Shown: piece by piece, positions 8,246 to 16,507 of the stretch
Position numbering within the stretch: the first letter of the stretch is position 1
Layout: the number at the start of each line of letters is the position of its first letter
Origin: a bacterium
GTDB taxonomy: Bacteria > Sysuimicrobiota > Sysuimicrobiia > Sysuimicrobiales > Segetimicrobiaceae
Assembly: GCA_035691305.1 (NCBI GenBank)
Contig: DASSJF010000041.1
Coordinates: 82,599 to 146,598 of the forward strand
Length of the DNA: 64,000 bases
Direction: 5' to 3'
Position numbers and translations under genes: made by a program
Notes under the pieces: model-generated
What the model was told of the DNA's origin: nothing
Databases searched by the model: none
The model's input: only the letters and a program-made list of their open reading frames with translations

Positions 8246-8276
8246 GGCCGCCGGCCTTTCGACGCCGGTCGCGGCC
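8246..8276 (-). terminator. Possible terminator hairpin after the ALDH7 gene
   Basis: Directly after the TGA stop (8280-8278), the minus strand can form an outer 5-bp stem GGCCG/CGGCC and an inner 5-bp stem CCGGC/GCCGG with a 3-nt bulge and an 8-nt loop. No U-tract follows, so the assignment is weak. The remaining stretch 8096-8245 shows no gene I can support. Confidence 0.3.
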
Positions 8277-8277
8277 G

Positions 8278-9801
8278 TCAGTCGCCGAACCTGATGCCTT
8301 GCGCGAGCGGGAGTTCGCGAGACCAATTGATCACGTTGGACTGCCGCCGCATGTAGGCCTTCCACGCGTCGGAACCCGCCTCGCGGCCGCCGCCGGTCTC
8401 CTTCTCGCCGCCGAAGCCGAGCCCGATCTCGGCGCCGCTCGTGCCCACGTTGACGTTGGCCATGCCGCAGTCCGACCCGGCGGTGGAGAGGAACCGCTCG
8501 GCGGTGAGCAAGTTGGTCGTGAAGATCGCGCTCGACAGGCCCTGCGGTACCTCGTTGTGGATGGCGATCGCCTCGTCCAGCGTCCCGTATTCCATTAAAT
8601 AGAGGATCGGCGCGAACGTTTCTTCCCTTACGATCGGCGTCTGCCGCGGCATCCGGACCACAGCGGGCGCGGCAAAGCACCGCCCCTTTCCCGGGAGGCG
8701 GCGGCCGCCCGTGAGGATCTCTCCACCCTCGGCCTTGACGGTCTCGAGCGCGGCCATCATTGCATCCACGGCGGCCTCGTTGAGGAGCGGGCCCATCAGC
8801 ACGCCTTCTTCCATCGGGTCGCCGATCGTCACCTGTTCGTACGCCTTCACCAGTCGGCGCGCGAGGGCGGGGGCGATGCTGCGATGCGCGATGATCCGCC
8901 GTGTGGTCGTGCAGCGCTGTCCCGCGGTCCCGACGGCGCCGAACACGATGGCGCGCACCGCGAGGTCGAGGTCCGCGTCCTCGGTCACGATGACGGCGTT
9001 ATTCCCGCCCAGCTCGAGGATGGAGCGGCCGAGCCGTCGGGCCACGCGTTCCGCGGCCTGCCGGCCCATCCGCACCGAGCCGGTGAACGAGAGGAGCGGC
9101 AGGCGCGCATCGTCGAGCATGCGCGCGCCGATCGTGTCGCCGCTGCCGATGACGAGGTTGAACACTCCGCGCACGCCGTGGTCGGCGGAGACCCGGTTTG
9201 TAATTTGCTGGACGGCGACGGCGGTCAACGGTACCGCCGAGGCGGGCTTCCAGACCATCGTGTCGCCGCAGACCGCCGCGATGGCGGAGTTCCAAGACCA
9301 GACAGCCACCGGAAAGTTGAACGCGGTGATGATGCCGACGACGCCGAGCGGATGCCACTGCTCGTACATCCGGTGCCCCGCGCGCTCGGACTGCGTGGTG
9401 ACCCCGTAGAGCTGCCGGGAGAGGCCGGAGGCGAAGTCGCAGATGTCGATCATTTCCTGCACTTCGCCCATGCCTTCGACCTTGATCTTGCCGTTTTCGA
9501 GCGTCACGAGCTCGCCGAGCGGTTCCTTGAGCTCGCGCAGCGCCATGCCCAGGTCGCGTACCACTTGGCCGCGCTTCGGCGCGGGAAGCGCGCGCCAGGC
9601 TTGGAACGCCTCCCCGGCGGCGCCGACCACCGCGTCGTAGGTGGCGGCCGTCGCCTGCACGACGCGGGCGATCGCCTCGCCGGTGGCCGGGTTGTACGAG
9701 ACGAGCGTTTCCCCGCGCGGATCGGAGAGCCAGCCGTCGGGGCCGGTGCAGGCGCCGGGATTGACGTCGCGTAGATTGAGCTTGTCCAGGAGCGTCTTCA
9801 T
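8278..9801 (-). CDS. ALDH7-family aldehyde dehydrogenase (alpha-aminoadipic semialdehyde dehydrogenase-like)
   Basis: 507 residues. NAD(P)-dependent aldehyde dehydrogenase with the catalytic Glu in LELGGNNAVI and catalytic Cys in GTAGQRCTTTRR. The antiquitin/AmaB type (ALDH7) is recognised from PLGVVGIITAFNFPVAVWSWN, EETFAPILYLMEY, FGGEKETGGGREAGSDAWK and YMRRQ. Members oxidise alpha-aminoadipic semialdehyde in lysine breakdown; some accept other semialdehydes. It may act downstream of the proline dehydrogenase encoded 1.2 kb away, but it lacks the length and features of a dedicated P5C dehydrogenase. ATG 9801 has no strong ribosome binding site. Confidence 0.9.
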   Translation of the reverse strand: MKTLLDKLNLRDVNPGACTGPDGWLSDPRGETLVSYNPATGEAIARVVQATAATYDAVVGAAGEAFQAWRALPAPKRGQVVRDLGMALRELKEPLGELVTLENGKIKVEGMGEVQEMIDICDFASGLSRQLYGVTTQSERAGHRMYEQWHPLGVVGIITAFNFPVAVWSWNSAIAAVCGDTMVWKPASAVPLTAVAVQQITNRVSADHGVRGVFNLVIGSGDTIGARMLDDARLPLLSFTGSVRMGRQAAERVARRLGRSILELGGNNAVIVTEDADLDLAVRAIVFGAVGTAGQRCTTTRRIIAHRSIAPALARRLVKAYEQVTIGDPMEEGVLMGPLLNEAAVDAMMAALETVKAEGGEILTGGRRLPGKGRCFAAPAVVRMPRQTPIVREETFAPILYLMEYGTLDEAIAIHNEVPQGLSSAIFTTNLLTAERFLSTAGSDCGMANVNVGTSGAEIGLGFGGEKETGGGREAGSDAWKAYMRRQSNVINWSRELPLAQGIRFGD

Positions 9802-10075
9802 GATGCCGAAGGTTTCAGGGCGACGGAAGCGATTCCTACGCGGAGGGCTGCCGGTGCCTCCGCCGCCGGCGCCCAGGATCGTGAGGGGCGCGCTGTGAAG
9901 ATTGACCCCGGTGGAGCGCCGTCAGGTTCTTGGCACCTCCGCTCGGGCCCGCCGGCCTAAGTCGGTTCCCCCGGGGGTCGCGAAGCCGAAACGCCGGCCT
10001 CACGGGCATATCCGTGGAGGGACGGTTTTGGGCCGGAGCGAACGGAGCGGCACCCGGGCATGAGCACCCGACAGA
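9802..10075 (+). other. Structured intergenic region, probable 5' leader of the SpoIIE-type regulator
   Basis: 274 nt with no supportable gene. It contains the self-complementary CCCCCGGGGG at 9968-9977, a hairpin CACGG/CCGTG at 10001-10016 with loop GCATAT, and the repeated phrase CGCCGGCCT at 9948-9956 and 9992-10000. The region also serves as the 5' flank of the divergent ALDH7 gene. I tried to match it to known riboswitch consensuses (c-di-GMP-I, ydaO, cobalamin) and could not. Confidence 0.35.
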
Positions 10076-13000
10076 ATGTCTCAATCGGCTGAGCCCCACC
10101 CGGCCGCGTCGCCGTCCCGGTTCGCGCCGGCCTGGCCTGCGTTCGGGGGCGCGCTGCTGACGTCGCTCGCGACGAGCGCGGTCGTCGTCCTGCTGCATGA
10201 GTCTTATCCGACGCGCGCGTTTACGTTTCTCTACCTGCCGGTCATCGCCGTCATCGCCTATCTGGCCGGCCGCGGTCCCGGCCTGCTCAGCGCGCTGATC
10301 GGTCTCTTCGGCGCGTGGTACGTGCTGCTGGGACCGGCACGCGGCACCGCCGTCGACCCGGGGCTGATCCTCTTCGCGCTGCTGTTCGCGGCCTCCACGA
10401 TTGGGCTGAGCGAGGCGATGGCGCGCCTGCGGCGTCAGGCGCAGTCTTCGCGGGAGCTCGCCGCGATCGTGGAGTCCTCGGACGACGCCATCTTCGCGAA
10501 GTCGATGGACGCGATCATCCTTACTTGGAACGCCGGCGCGGAGCGCATGTACGGCTACACCGCCGCGGAGGCGATCGGGCGGCCCGTGGCGATGCTGACG
10601 CCGCCCGACCGCGCCGGCGAGATCCCGGCGCTCATCGCGCGCCTCGCGCGTGGCGAGCCGGTCGAACGCTACGAGACCACCCGGGTGAAGAAGGACGGTA
10701 CGATCCTCGATGTCTCGCTCACGATCTCTCCGATCCGGGACACCGTCGGCCGGCTCGTCGGGGCGTCGACGATCGCGCGCGACATCGCGGAGCGCAAGCG
10801 CGTCGAGCGGCAGCAGCAGTTCCTGATCGAGGCGGGCGATCTCTTCACCGCCTCGCTATCGGTTGAGAGCCTGCTGCGGGGCGTCGCGGCGCTGCTCGTC
10901 CCGCGTCTCGCGGATTGGTGCGCCATCGACATCATCGACGACGCCGGCGAGCTGCAGAACGTCATCGTGGTGCACCGCGATCCCGCCAAAGTGGCCCTCG
11001 CGCGGCAGCTGCAGCAGCAGACGGCCGCGGACCCGCGGGTCCGGGAGGGCCGGTGGCGGATCATCAACACGGGGCGGCCGGAGCTGCTCGAGGACATCCC
11101 GGATGAGATGCTTGTCCAGGCGGTGTCCGATCCGGGCGTGCTGGCCACCCTTCGCGGGTTGGGTCTACGGTCCTCGATCGCGGTTCCTCTCAGCGCGCGC
11201 GGGCGCGTGATCGGGCAGATGAGCCTGATCACGGCGGAATCGGGGCGGCGGTACCGCCCCGAAGATCTCGCGTTCGCCGAGCAGATCGCCCACCGGGCGG
11301 CCCTCGCCGTGGACGCCGCCCGTCTGCACGAAGCGGAGGCCGCCGCGCGCCGGACGGCGGAGCAGGCCGCCCGCCGGATCGGACGGCTGCAGGCGTTCAC
11401 CGCAGCGCTTTCCGAGGCGCTCACGCCCGAAGAGGTCGGCGAGCTCACGCTGCGGCAGATGGCCGAAGAAGCCGGCGCCGCCGCGGCCGCGCTGTGCCTG
11501 GCTGCCGACGAAGCGGAGAACCTGGCGGTCGTCGCCGTGCTCGGGTATTCACCGGAGCTCCACGATCGCTGGTGGCGCGAGCCGCGGCGGATCCTGCCGC
11601 TCGTCGACGCGATGCGGAGCCAGCGGGTGGTGTGGTTTCCGTCGTGGCAGGTCTTTCAGGCCAGCTACCACGAACCGGAGCCGCCGGCCGATCCGGTGCG
11701 GCGGGGGGCCCGCGCCGCGATCCCGCTGATGCTGCACGGCCGCGCGCTCGGCGCGATGTACGCCAACTGGGTCGAAGAACGGCGGTTCTCGCCCGAGGAA
11801 CTGGAGTTTATGCTGAGCCTCGGCCGGCAGTCCGCCCAGGCGGTCGAGCGCGCCCGCCTCTACGCGCGCGCGCATCAGGTCGCGACCACGCTGCAGCGGG
11901 CGCTCCTACCCGCCGACATCCCGCAGATGCCGGGCATCCGCGTAGACGCGGCCTATTTGGCGGCGACGCGGGCGGCCGACGTCGGCGGCGACTGGTACGA
12001 CGTCTTCCGGCTGAACGACGGCCGGCTGTGCGTGGCGATCGGCGACGTCGTCGGTCACGGCCTTCAGGCCGCGGTGATGATGGGCCAGGTCCGCCAGGCG
12101 ATCCGGACCGCCGCGCTGGAAGGCCATGAGCCGGCCAAGGTACTGTCCCTCGCCAACCACGTCCTGGCCCTGAACCGCCAGGAGGGCATGACGACGGCGA
12201 TCGTCGGCCTGTACGATCCGCTCGCGCTGACCTTCACGTACGCCGCGGCGGGCCATCCGGCGCCGGTTGTCGCCGAGGGCCCGCGCGTGGTCACGCTGAC
12301 ATCCGGCGGGCTGCCGCTTGGGTTCCTGGACGCCGGCTCGCTGTCGACCTGGACCGTGCAGCTCACGCCCGGGTCACTGCTCGTGCTGTATACCGACGGG
12401 CTGATCGAGTTCGGCCGCGACGCCGCGGCCGGCCATGCCGCGTTGGTCGCGGCTGTTCGGGCGGAGCAGGCCGACGCGTCCCCCGATCCCGCCCACCGCA
12501 TCCTGGACCGCATACTGTCCGGAAGCCAGGCGCGCGACGACGTGGCGATCGTCGCGATCGCGCTCGCGCCCGGCCCCGTGGACCGGCTCGACGTTACGCT
12601 TCCGGCCGAGCCGTCGAGCCTGCGCCTCGTGCGGCAGGCGGTGGCGCAGCTGTCCGCCGGCGTCGGCCTCGACCCACGGCGGTCGTTCGATCTCAACGTG
12701 GCCGTCGGCGAGGCCGTGAACAACGTGGTCGAGCACGCCTACGGGGCGGCCACCGGCACGATCCACGTGCGCGCGTACCGCGAGGATTCGGTGCTGCGGG
12801 TCGAGGTGGAGGACGCGGGGCGCTGGCGGCGCGACCGTCCGGACAACCCCGGCGGTCGCGGGTTCAATCTGATGCGGGCGCTTACCGACGGCGTGCACGT
12901 CGTCACCGGCGAGAAGGGCACGATCGTCCGGCTCACCATGCGCCTCCAGCCGGCGCACGCCGTTCTGGCGGGGCCCTCCGTCGTCGGGCCGGCTTCCCCG

Positions 13001-13486
13001 GCGCCGGCGGCCTTCCGGATTCCGGAACTCTCGGCGAAGCCGTCCGCGCCGGCGCCGGTCGAGGACGCCGTCGATCACGCGCCGCCGCCCATCGAAGCCG
13101 GCGAGAATAGGGCGCCCGGCCCGCAGGCCGGAACCCTCGGTGCCGCGCGGATCGACGTGCGGACGGAGAACGGCACGCCGGTTGTGACGCCGTTCGGCGA
13201 CCTGGATCTGTCGAACGCGGTGCGGTTTCTGGAGACTTTGGAACGCGTCGCCGCGGACGCCCGGGGCCTCATCGTCGTCGTGCTCGACGGCGTGTCGTAC
13301 TTCGACAGCCAGGGCGTGCGCGCGCTGCTGCGCGCGCAGCAGCGGCTCGTCGCCTCGCGGGTGCGGCTCGCCATCGTTGCGCCGGGCGGGTCGATGGTTC
13401 GCCGTTTGATAGAGGTCGCCGGGCTCGGCACGGCGATCCCGTTGTTCAACACCGTGTCGGAGGCGCTCGCGCGGCGGGACGCCTGA
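10076..13486 (+). CDS. Multidomain stress regulator: membrane domain-PAS-GAF-GAF-SpoIIE phosphatase-HATPase-STAS
   Basis: 1136 residues. Residues 20-112 hold about three to four membrane helices with a KdpD/DUF4118-like GRGPGLLSALIG phrase. PAS follows at about 125-240, GAF domains at about 250-415 and 440-595. A PP2C/SpoIIE phosphatase covers about 620-830, with metal motifs DVGGDW (635-640), GDVVGHG (656-662), YTDGLIE (772-778) and DDVAIVA (821-827). A GHKL ATPase of the RsbW type spans about 836-956, with N-box EAVNNVVEHAY and GGRGFNLM. A Pro/Ala-rich linker (960-1020) leads to a STAS domain (1024-1133) with FDSQG, where Ser1078 is the expected phosphorylation site. The three partner-switch activities (RsbU, RsbW, RsbV types) are thus in one chain. 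ATG 10076 has a weak ribosome binding site. No sigma factor gene is adjacent. Confidence 0.9.
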   Translation: MSQSAEPHPAASPSRFAPAWPAFGGALLTSLATSAVVVLLHESYPTRAFTFLYLPVIAVIAYLAGRGPGLLSALIGLFGAWYVLLGPARGTAVDPGLILFALLFAASTIGLSEAMARLRRQAQSSRELAAIVESSDDAIFAKSMDAIILTWNAGAERMYGYTAAEAIGRPVAMLTPPDRAGEIPALIARLARGEPVERYETTRVKKDGTILDVSLTISPIRDTVGRLVGASTIARDIAERKRVERQQQFLIEAGDLFTASLSVESLLRGVAALLVPRLADWCAIDIIDDAGELQNVIVVHRDPAKVALARQLQQQTAADPRVREGRWRIINTGRPELLEDIPDEMLVQAVSDPGVLATLRGLGLRSSIAVPLSARGRVIGQMSLITAESGRRYRPEDLAFAEQIAHRAALAVDAARLHEAEAAARRTAEQAARRIGRLQAFTAALSEALTPEEVGELTLRQMAEEAGAAAAALCLAADEAENLAVVAVLGYSPELHDRWWREPRRILPLVDAMRSQRVVWFPSWQVFQASYHEPEPPADPVRRGARAAIPLMLHGRALGAMYANWVEERRFSPEELEFMLSLGRQSAQAVERARLYARAHQVATTLQRALLPADIPQMPGIRVDAAYLAATRAADVGGDWYDVFRLNDGRLCVAIGDVVGHGLQAAVMMGQVRQAIRTAALEGHEPAKVLSLANHVLALNRQEGMTTAIVGLYDPLALTFTYAAAGHPAPVVAEGPRVVTLTSGGLPLGFLDAGSLSTWTVQLTPGSLLVLYTDGLIEFGRDAAAGHAALVAAVRAEQADASPDPAHRILDRILSGSQARDDVAIVAIALAPGPVDRLDVTLPAEPSSLRLVRQAVAQLSAGVGLDPRRSFDLNVAVGEAVNNVVEHAYGAATGTIHVRAYREDSVLRVEVEDAGRWRRDRPDNPGGRGFNLMRALTDGVHVVTGEKGTIVRLTMRLQPAHAVLAGPSVVGPASPAPAAFRIPELSAKPSAPAPVEDAVDHAPPPIEAGENRAPGPQAGTLGAARIDVRTENGTPVVTPFGDLDLSNAVRFLETLERVAADARGLIVVVLDGVSYFDSQGVRALLRAQQRLVASRVRLAIVAPGGSMVRRLIEVAGLGTAIPLFNTVSEALARRDA

Positions 13487-13560
13487 GCCTTGTCTCAGCC
13501 GCCGATCAACCGAGACGGGCGCTTCGTCGAGGCGTTCGCACCCTCCGGCTGAGGAAATAT

Positions 13561-13595
13561 CGAGGCCCGCGGCCTGTCCGGCACCGCGGGCCTCG
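13561..13595. terminator. Strong hairpin terminator after the SpoIIE-type regulator
   Basis: CGAGGCCCGCGG (13561-13572) and CCGCGGGCCTCG (13584-13595) form a perfect 12-bp stem with an 11-nt loop, 75 nt after the stop of the upstream gene. Only a short CTTT follows on the plus strand. On the minus strand it lies just beyond the 22-codon ORF, so it can act for both directions. Confidence 0.65.
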
Positions 13596-13622
13596 GCGGC
13601 CTTTACAGCCGCGCGATTCGTG

Positions 13623-13691
13623 TTACTGAAGGATCAGGTGACCAGTCGCCCACATCGCCAGTCCGGCGAGCAGAAGCAGCGCAACAAGCAT
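13623..13691 (-). CDS. 22-residue single-span membrane peptide (small ORF)
   Basis: ATG 13691 to TAA 13623. The ORF is short, but AGGAGG at 13705-13700 lies 8 nt before the ATG, the best Shine-Dalgarno sequence in this part of the window. The predicted peptide is almost entirely hydrophobic: after Met it runs LVALLLLAGLAMWATG and ends HLILQ, enough for one membrane helix. It lies between a terminator hairpin and the metal-transporter operon (its permease gene ends at 13810 on the same strand, 118 nt upstream), so it may be the last gene of that operon or an independent small membrane protein. Size and topology recall KdpF-class subunits, but I see no sequence match. Confidence 0.55.
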   Translation of the reverse strand: MLVALLLLAGLAMWATGHLILQ

Positions 13692-13809
13692 CGTCGTTAC
13701 CTCCTCTCGCTTTGCTCTCCCACCCGCCCTCATTTTTCCCAGACTCAACCGTCACATTGTGCGGATGTTGTGAAGAGTGGCCCCCCGAACGCGGTTTCGC
13801 GGCGGGGGT

Positions 13810-14673
13810 CTATGCGGAGCCCGCGACGCGTCCTTCGTCGCGCACGGCCGCGCGCGCGGCCCGCGCGCTCTGCTGCACGGGCCCGAACCACCGCGCAAGG
13901 AGATACGCTCCAAGGCTGAAGGTCGGGACGAAGAAACTCACCGGCAGCGAGGTGAGCACCGCGCAGACGATGCCGCCGAGCGTCGCGCCGAGAGCGATCA
14001 GCGTGCTGTACAGCGTGATGCGCGCCGGGCGCAGCGTGAGACGCTGGGCGGTGCCTGCCGGGGCGATCAGCAGCGTGAGGACCAGCAGGACGCCGATCAC
14101 CTGTACCGTGACCGTGACCGCGAGCGCCAGCACGAGCAGGAACAGGGTGGAGAGAAGCCGGACCGGGACGCCGCGCGCGTCGGCGACCTCCGGGTCGATG
14201 CTCGCAAAGCGGAGCGGCCGGCCGATGACCGCGAGGCCCGCGAGCGCGACCGCGCCGACGACCGCGGCCCGGATCACGTCGTCCGTGCCGACGGCGAGGA
14301 TCGATCCGAAGAGAATGCTGAACGCGTCGGTCGAATAGGTACGGTACAGGGTGAGAAACAGGACGCCGCACCCCGTGGAAAAGGCCAGGACGCTCCCGAT
14401 CGCGACGTCGCGCTCGCGCAACCGCACGCCGAGCGAGCCGAAGCCGATCGCGGCGAGAAAGCTCGCCACGAGCACGCCGAGTTCGATCGGCAGCCTCAGG
14501 AACACCGCCCCCGCCGCGCCGGCGAACGATACTTCGGCCAGGCCGTGCACCGCGAAGCCCTGGTTGCGGAGCGTCACGAAGGGCGCGACGCTGCCGGCCA
14601 CGATCGCGGTGACCGCCCCCACCATCAGCGCGTTGTGGACGAAGCCATACTGCCAGATCGAGGCCGGCGTCAT
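13810..14673 (-). CDS. Metal ABC transporter permease (ZnuB/MntB family)
   Basis: 287 residues with about eight hydrophobic spans, typical for the ABC-3 family that imports Zn or Mn. Recognisable segments are the N-terminal FVHNALMVGAVTAIVAGSVAPF, RNQGFAVHGLAEVSFAGAAGA, and the central YGSILA-like FSILFGSILAV with VIGVLLVLTLLIAPAGTA. The ATG at 14673 overlaps the TGA of the ATPase gene (ATGA), so the subunits are translationally coupled. Last complete subunit gene of the Fur-family/binding protein/ATPase/permease operon. Confidence 0.92.
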   Translation of the reverse strand: MTPASIWQYGFVHNALMVGAVTAIVAGSVAPFVTLRNQGFAVHGLAEVSFAGAAGAVFLRLPIELGVLVASFLAAIGFGSLGVRLRERDVAIGSVLAFSTGCGVLFLTLYRTYSTDAFSILFGSILAVGTDDVIRAAVVGAVALAGLAVIGRPLRFASIDPEVADARGVPVRLLSTLFLLVLALAVTVTVQVIGVLLVLTLLIAPAGTAQRLTLRPARITLYSTLIALGATLGGIVCAVLTSLPVSFFVPTFSLGAYLLARWFGPVQQSARAARAAVRDEGRVAGSA

Positions 14674-15536
14674 GCGCGGTTGCGGGCGCCCGCGAGCCGG
14701 TGCGCGGGTTCGTCTTCGTGCGCGTGGGCGCCGAGGTCGGCCCCGAGGATCACGAGGCGCCCGGCGTGTCGCAATACTTCAACGGGCGCATCGTACAGCC
14801 GGCTGAGGGTCTGCGCGGACAGCACGTCGTCGACCGGTCCCAGCGCCCATCGGTGCGCCGCCAGCAGCAGGACGCGGTCGGAGAAGGGCAGGACCGGATT
14901 GATGTCGTGCGTGACGAAGACGACCGTCGCTCCGCGGCGACGGTTCCAGTCCGAGATCAGCTCGACCACCGCGCGCTGATAGTAGAGGTCCAGACTCTGC
15001 AGCGGCTCGTCGCACAGCAGCAGCGCCGGCCTCGCGACGAGCGCCTGGGCGACTCGGAGGCGCTGCTGCTCGCCGCCCGACAGGCGCCCGACCGGCGTGT
15101 CCGCGTACGGTCGGGCGCCGACGAGGTCGAGCGCCTCGTCGATGCGGGCGCCGGATTCCGGGGTCCTGATCGGCGGGCCCCAGCGGTGTCCGTCGAGGCC
15201 GAAGCCGACGAGATCGCGGCCCAGCACCGGCAGGTCCGGATCGATCGCGCGGTACTGGGCCACGTATCCCACGTTCGGATCTCCGCGCCGCGGCGCGCGC
15301 CCGGCGAGGCGCACCGCGCCGGACGTCAGCGGCTGCAGGCCGAGCAGGACACGGAGCAGGGAGGTCTTGCCGGCGCCGTTGGGCCCGAGCACGACGAGAA
15401 ACTCGCCGCGCGGGACGGCGAAGGTGAGGTTCTCCCAGAGCCGGCGCGCGCCGAACGCCAGCGTCGCGGATTCGGCGGCCACCGCCGTGTCGGCGCTCCG
15501 CGCCGTGCCGCTGCTCGAGAGGATCCCGCCGCTCAT
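14670..15536 (-). CDS. Metal ABC transporter ATP-binding protein (ZnuC/MntA type)
   Basis: 288 residues. Walker A is GPNGAGKTS, the signature is LSGGEQQRLRVAQAL, Walker B is LLLCDEPLQSLD and the H-loop is FVTHDINPVL. The Q-loop phrase NVGYVAQYRAIDPDLP is characteristic of the Zn/Mn uptake subfamily. A C-terminal His/Glu/Asp stretch (LGAHAHEDEPAHR) could bind metal. ATG 15536 overlaps the stop of the binding protein gene by 4 bp, and its own stop overlaps the permease start. Confidence 0.92.
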   Translation of the reverse strand: MSGGILSSSGTARSADTAVAAESATLAFGARRLWENLTFAVPRGEFLVVLGPNGAGKTSLLRVLLGLQPLTSGAVRLAGRAPRRGDPNVGYVAQYRAIDPDLPVLGRDLVGFGLDGHRWGPPIRTPESGARIDEALDLVGARPYADTPVGRLSGGEQQRLRVAQALVARPALLLCDEPLQSLDLYYQRAVVELISDWNRRRGATVVFVTHDINPVLPFSDRVLLLAAHRWALGPVDDVLSAQTLSRLYDAPVEVLRHAGRLVILGADLGAHAHEDEPAHRLAGARNRA

Positions 15537-16453
15537 CGTTCCCTGCTCAGGGCCCGCTCGATCTCGTTCAGCTGTTTGATCATCCAGTTCTGATAGGTGA
15601 GCCCCGGCGGCAGCGTCTCCGACACACCGACGACCGGCACGCCGAGGCGGGCCGCGTCCTTCCGGATCCGCTCCGTCACCCTGCTGACCGTCTGGACGTT
15701 GTAGACGAGCACCTTGATCTCGTGGAGGTGGAGTTGATCCTGCATCTCCGCGATCGCGCGGGCCGGGGGATCTTCGCCTTCTTCCACGGCTTTCTGGAAC
15801 TCCCGCGACGTGAGGGTCTCCATGCCGAGCGCGACCGCCATGTTCTCGAAAATCGGCTCCGTCGCCCCGATCGGCGCGCCCGCAAACTTGGCGCGGATCG
15901 CCGCGATCTCGGTCCGAACGGGCCTGTAGGCGGCGTCGAAGCGCAGCAGCCGGCTTCGGTACGATTGGGCGCCCGCGGGGTCGACACGCACGAAGAAGTC
16001 GGTGAAGGCGCGCGCGAACTTGGGCATGATCGCCGGATCGTACCAGATGTGCCAGTTGTCGCCCGCTTTCTTGCCGGTGATCCGGGAGACGTCCAGCACC
16101 TCGCGCGTCGAATTCGGCGTGGCCTTGAGCAGCTTGGGCATGAAGCCGTCGTATCCGAGGCCGTTGATCACGACGAGCCGCGCCCGGCCGATCGCGGCCA
16201 TGTCGCGCACGCTGCTCGCATACTCGTGCGGGTCCGCGATTGGATCGCTGATGATGCTCGTTACGGACGCGCGGCCGCCGGCGATCTGGGCGATGACGTC
16301 TCCGTAGAAGTTCTCGGCGGCGACGACCGTAATCTTCGCCGGGGCCGCCTGAGCGGCATCGACCCACGGCCGTCCGGCCCTGCGGCCGAGCAGCGCGATC
16401 GCCGCGGCGGCGGCGCCGGCCAGTACCGCGCGTCTCCCGAACGAGGGTGTCAC
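15533..16453 (-). CDS. Metal ABC transporter substrate-binding protein (cluster A-I, Zn or Mn)
   Basis: 306 residues with an N-terminal export signal (GRRAVLAGAAAAAIALL, possibly Tat-like). The family motif DPHEYASS supplies His76 and HIWYDP supplies His135. The third ligand region reads ATEPIFENMA, with Glu199 where Zn-type proteins usually have His and Mn-type proteins (PsaA/MntC) have Glu. The usual His/acid-rich loop of ZnuA is missing. This leans toward Mn or mixed specificity, but the last ligand is not obvious. Gap to the Fur-family gene is 54 nt; overlap with the ATPase gene is 4 bp. Confidence 0.88.
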   Translation of the reverse strand: MTPSFGRRAVLAGAAAAAIALLGRRAGRPWVDAAQAAPAKITVVAAENFYGDVIAQIAGGRASVTSIISDPIADPHEYASSVRDMAAIGRARLVVINGLGYDGFMPKLLKATPNSTREVLDVSRITGKKAGDNWHIWYDPAIMPKFARAFTDFFVRVDPAGAQSYRSRLLRFDAAYRPVRTEIAAIRAKFAGAPIGATEPIFENMAVALGMETLTSREFQKAVEEGEDPPARAIAEMQDQLHLHEIKVLVYNVQTVSRVTERIRKDAARLGVPVVGVSETLPPGLTYQNWMIKQLNEIERALSRER

Positions 16454-16507
16454 CGAGGTTCCCGTCGACGCGGGCCTCTCGTCGCGAGGCGTGCCAAACG
16501 GGTCCGG

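Noticed and set aside
9936..10060. A c-di-GMP, c-di-AMP (ydaO) or cobalamin riboswitch upstream of the partner-switch gene
   Set aside because: Some short phrases are similar, but the conserved cores do not line up; kept only as an unassigned structured region.
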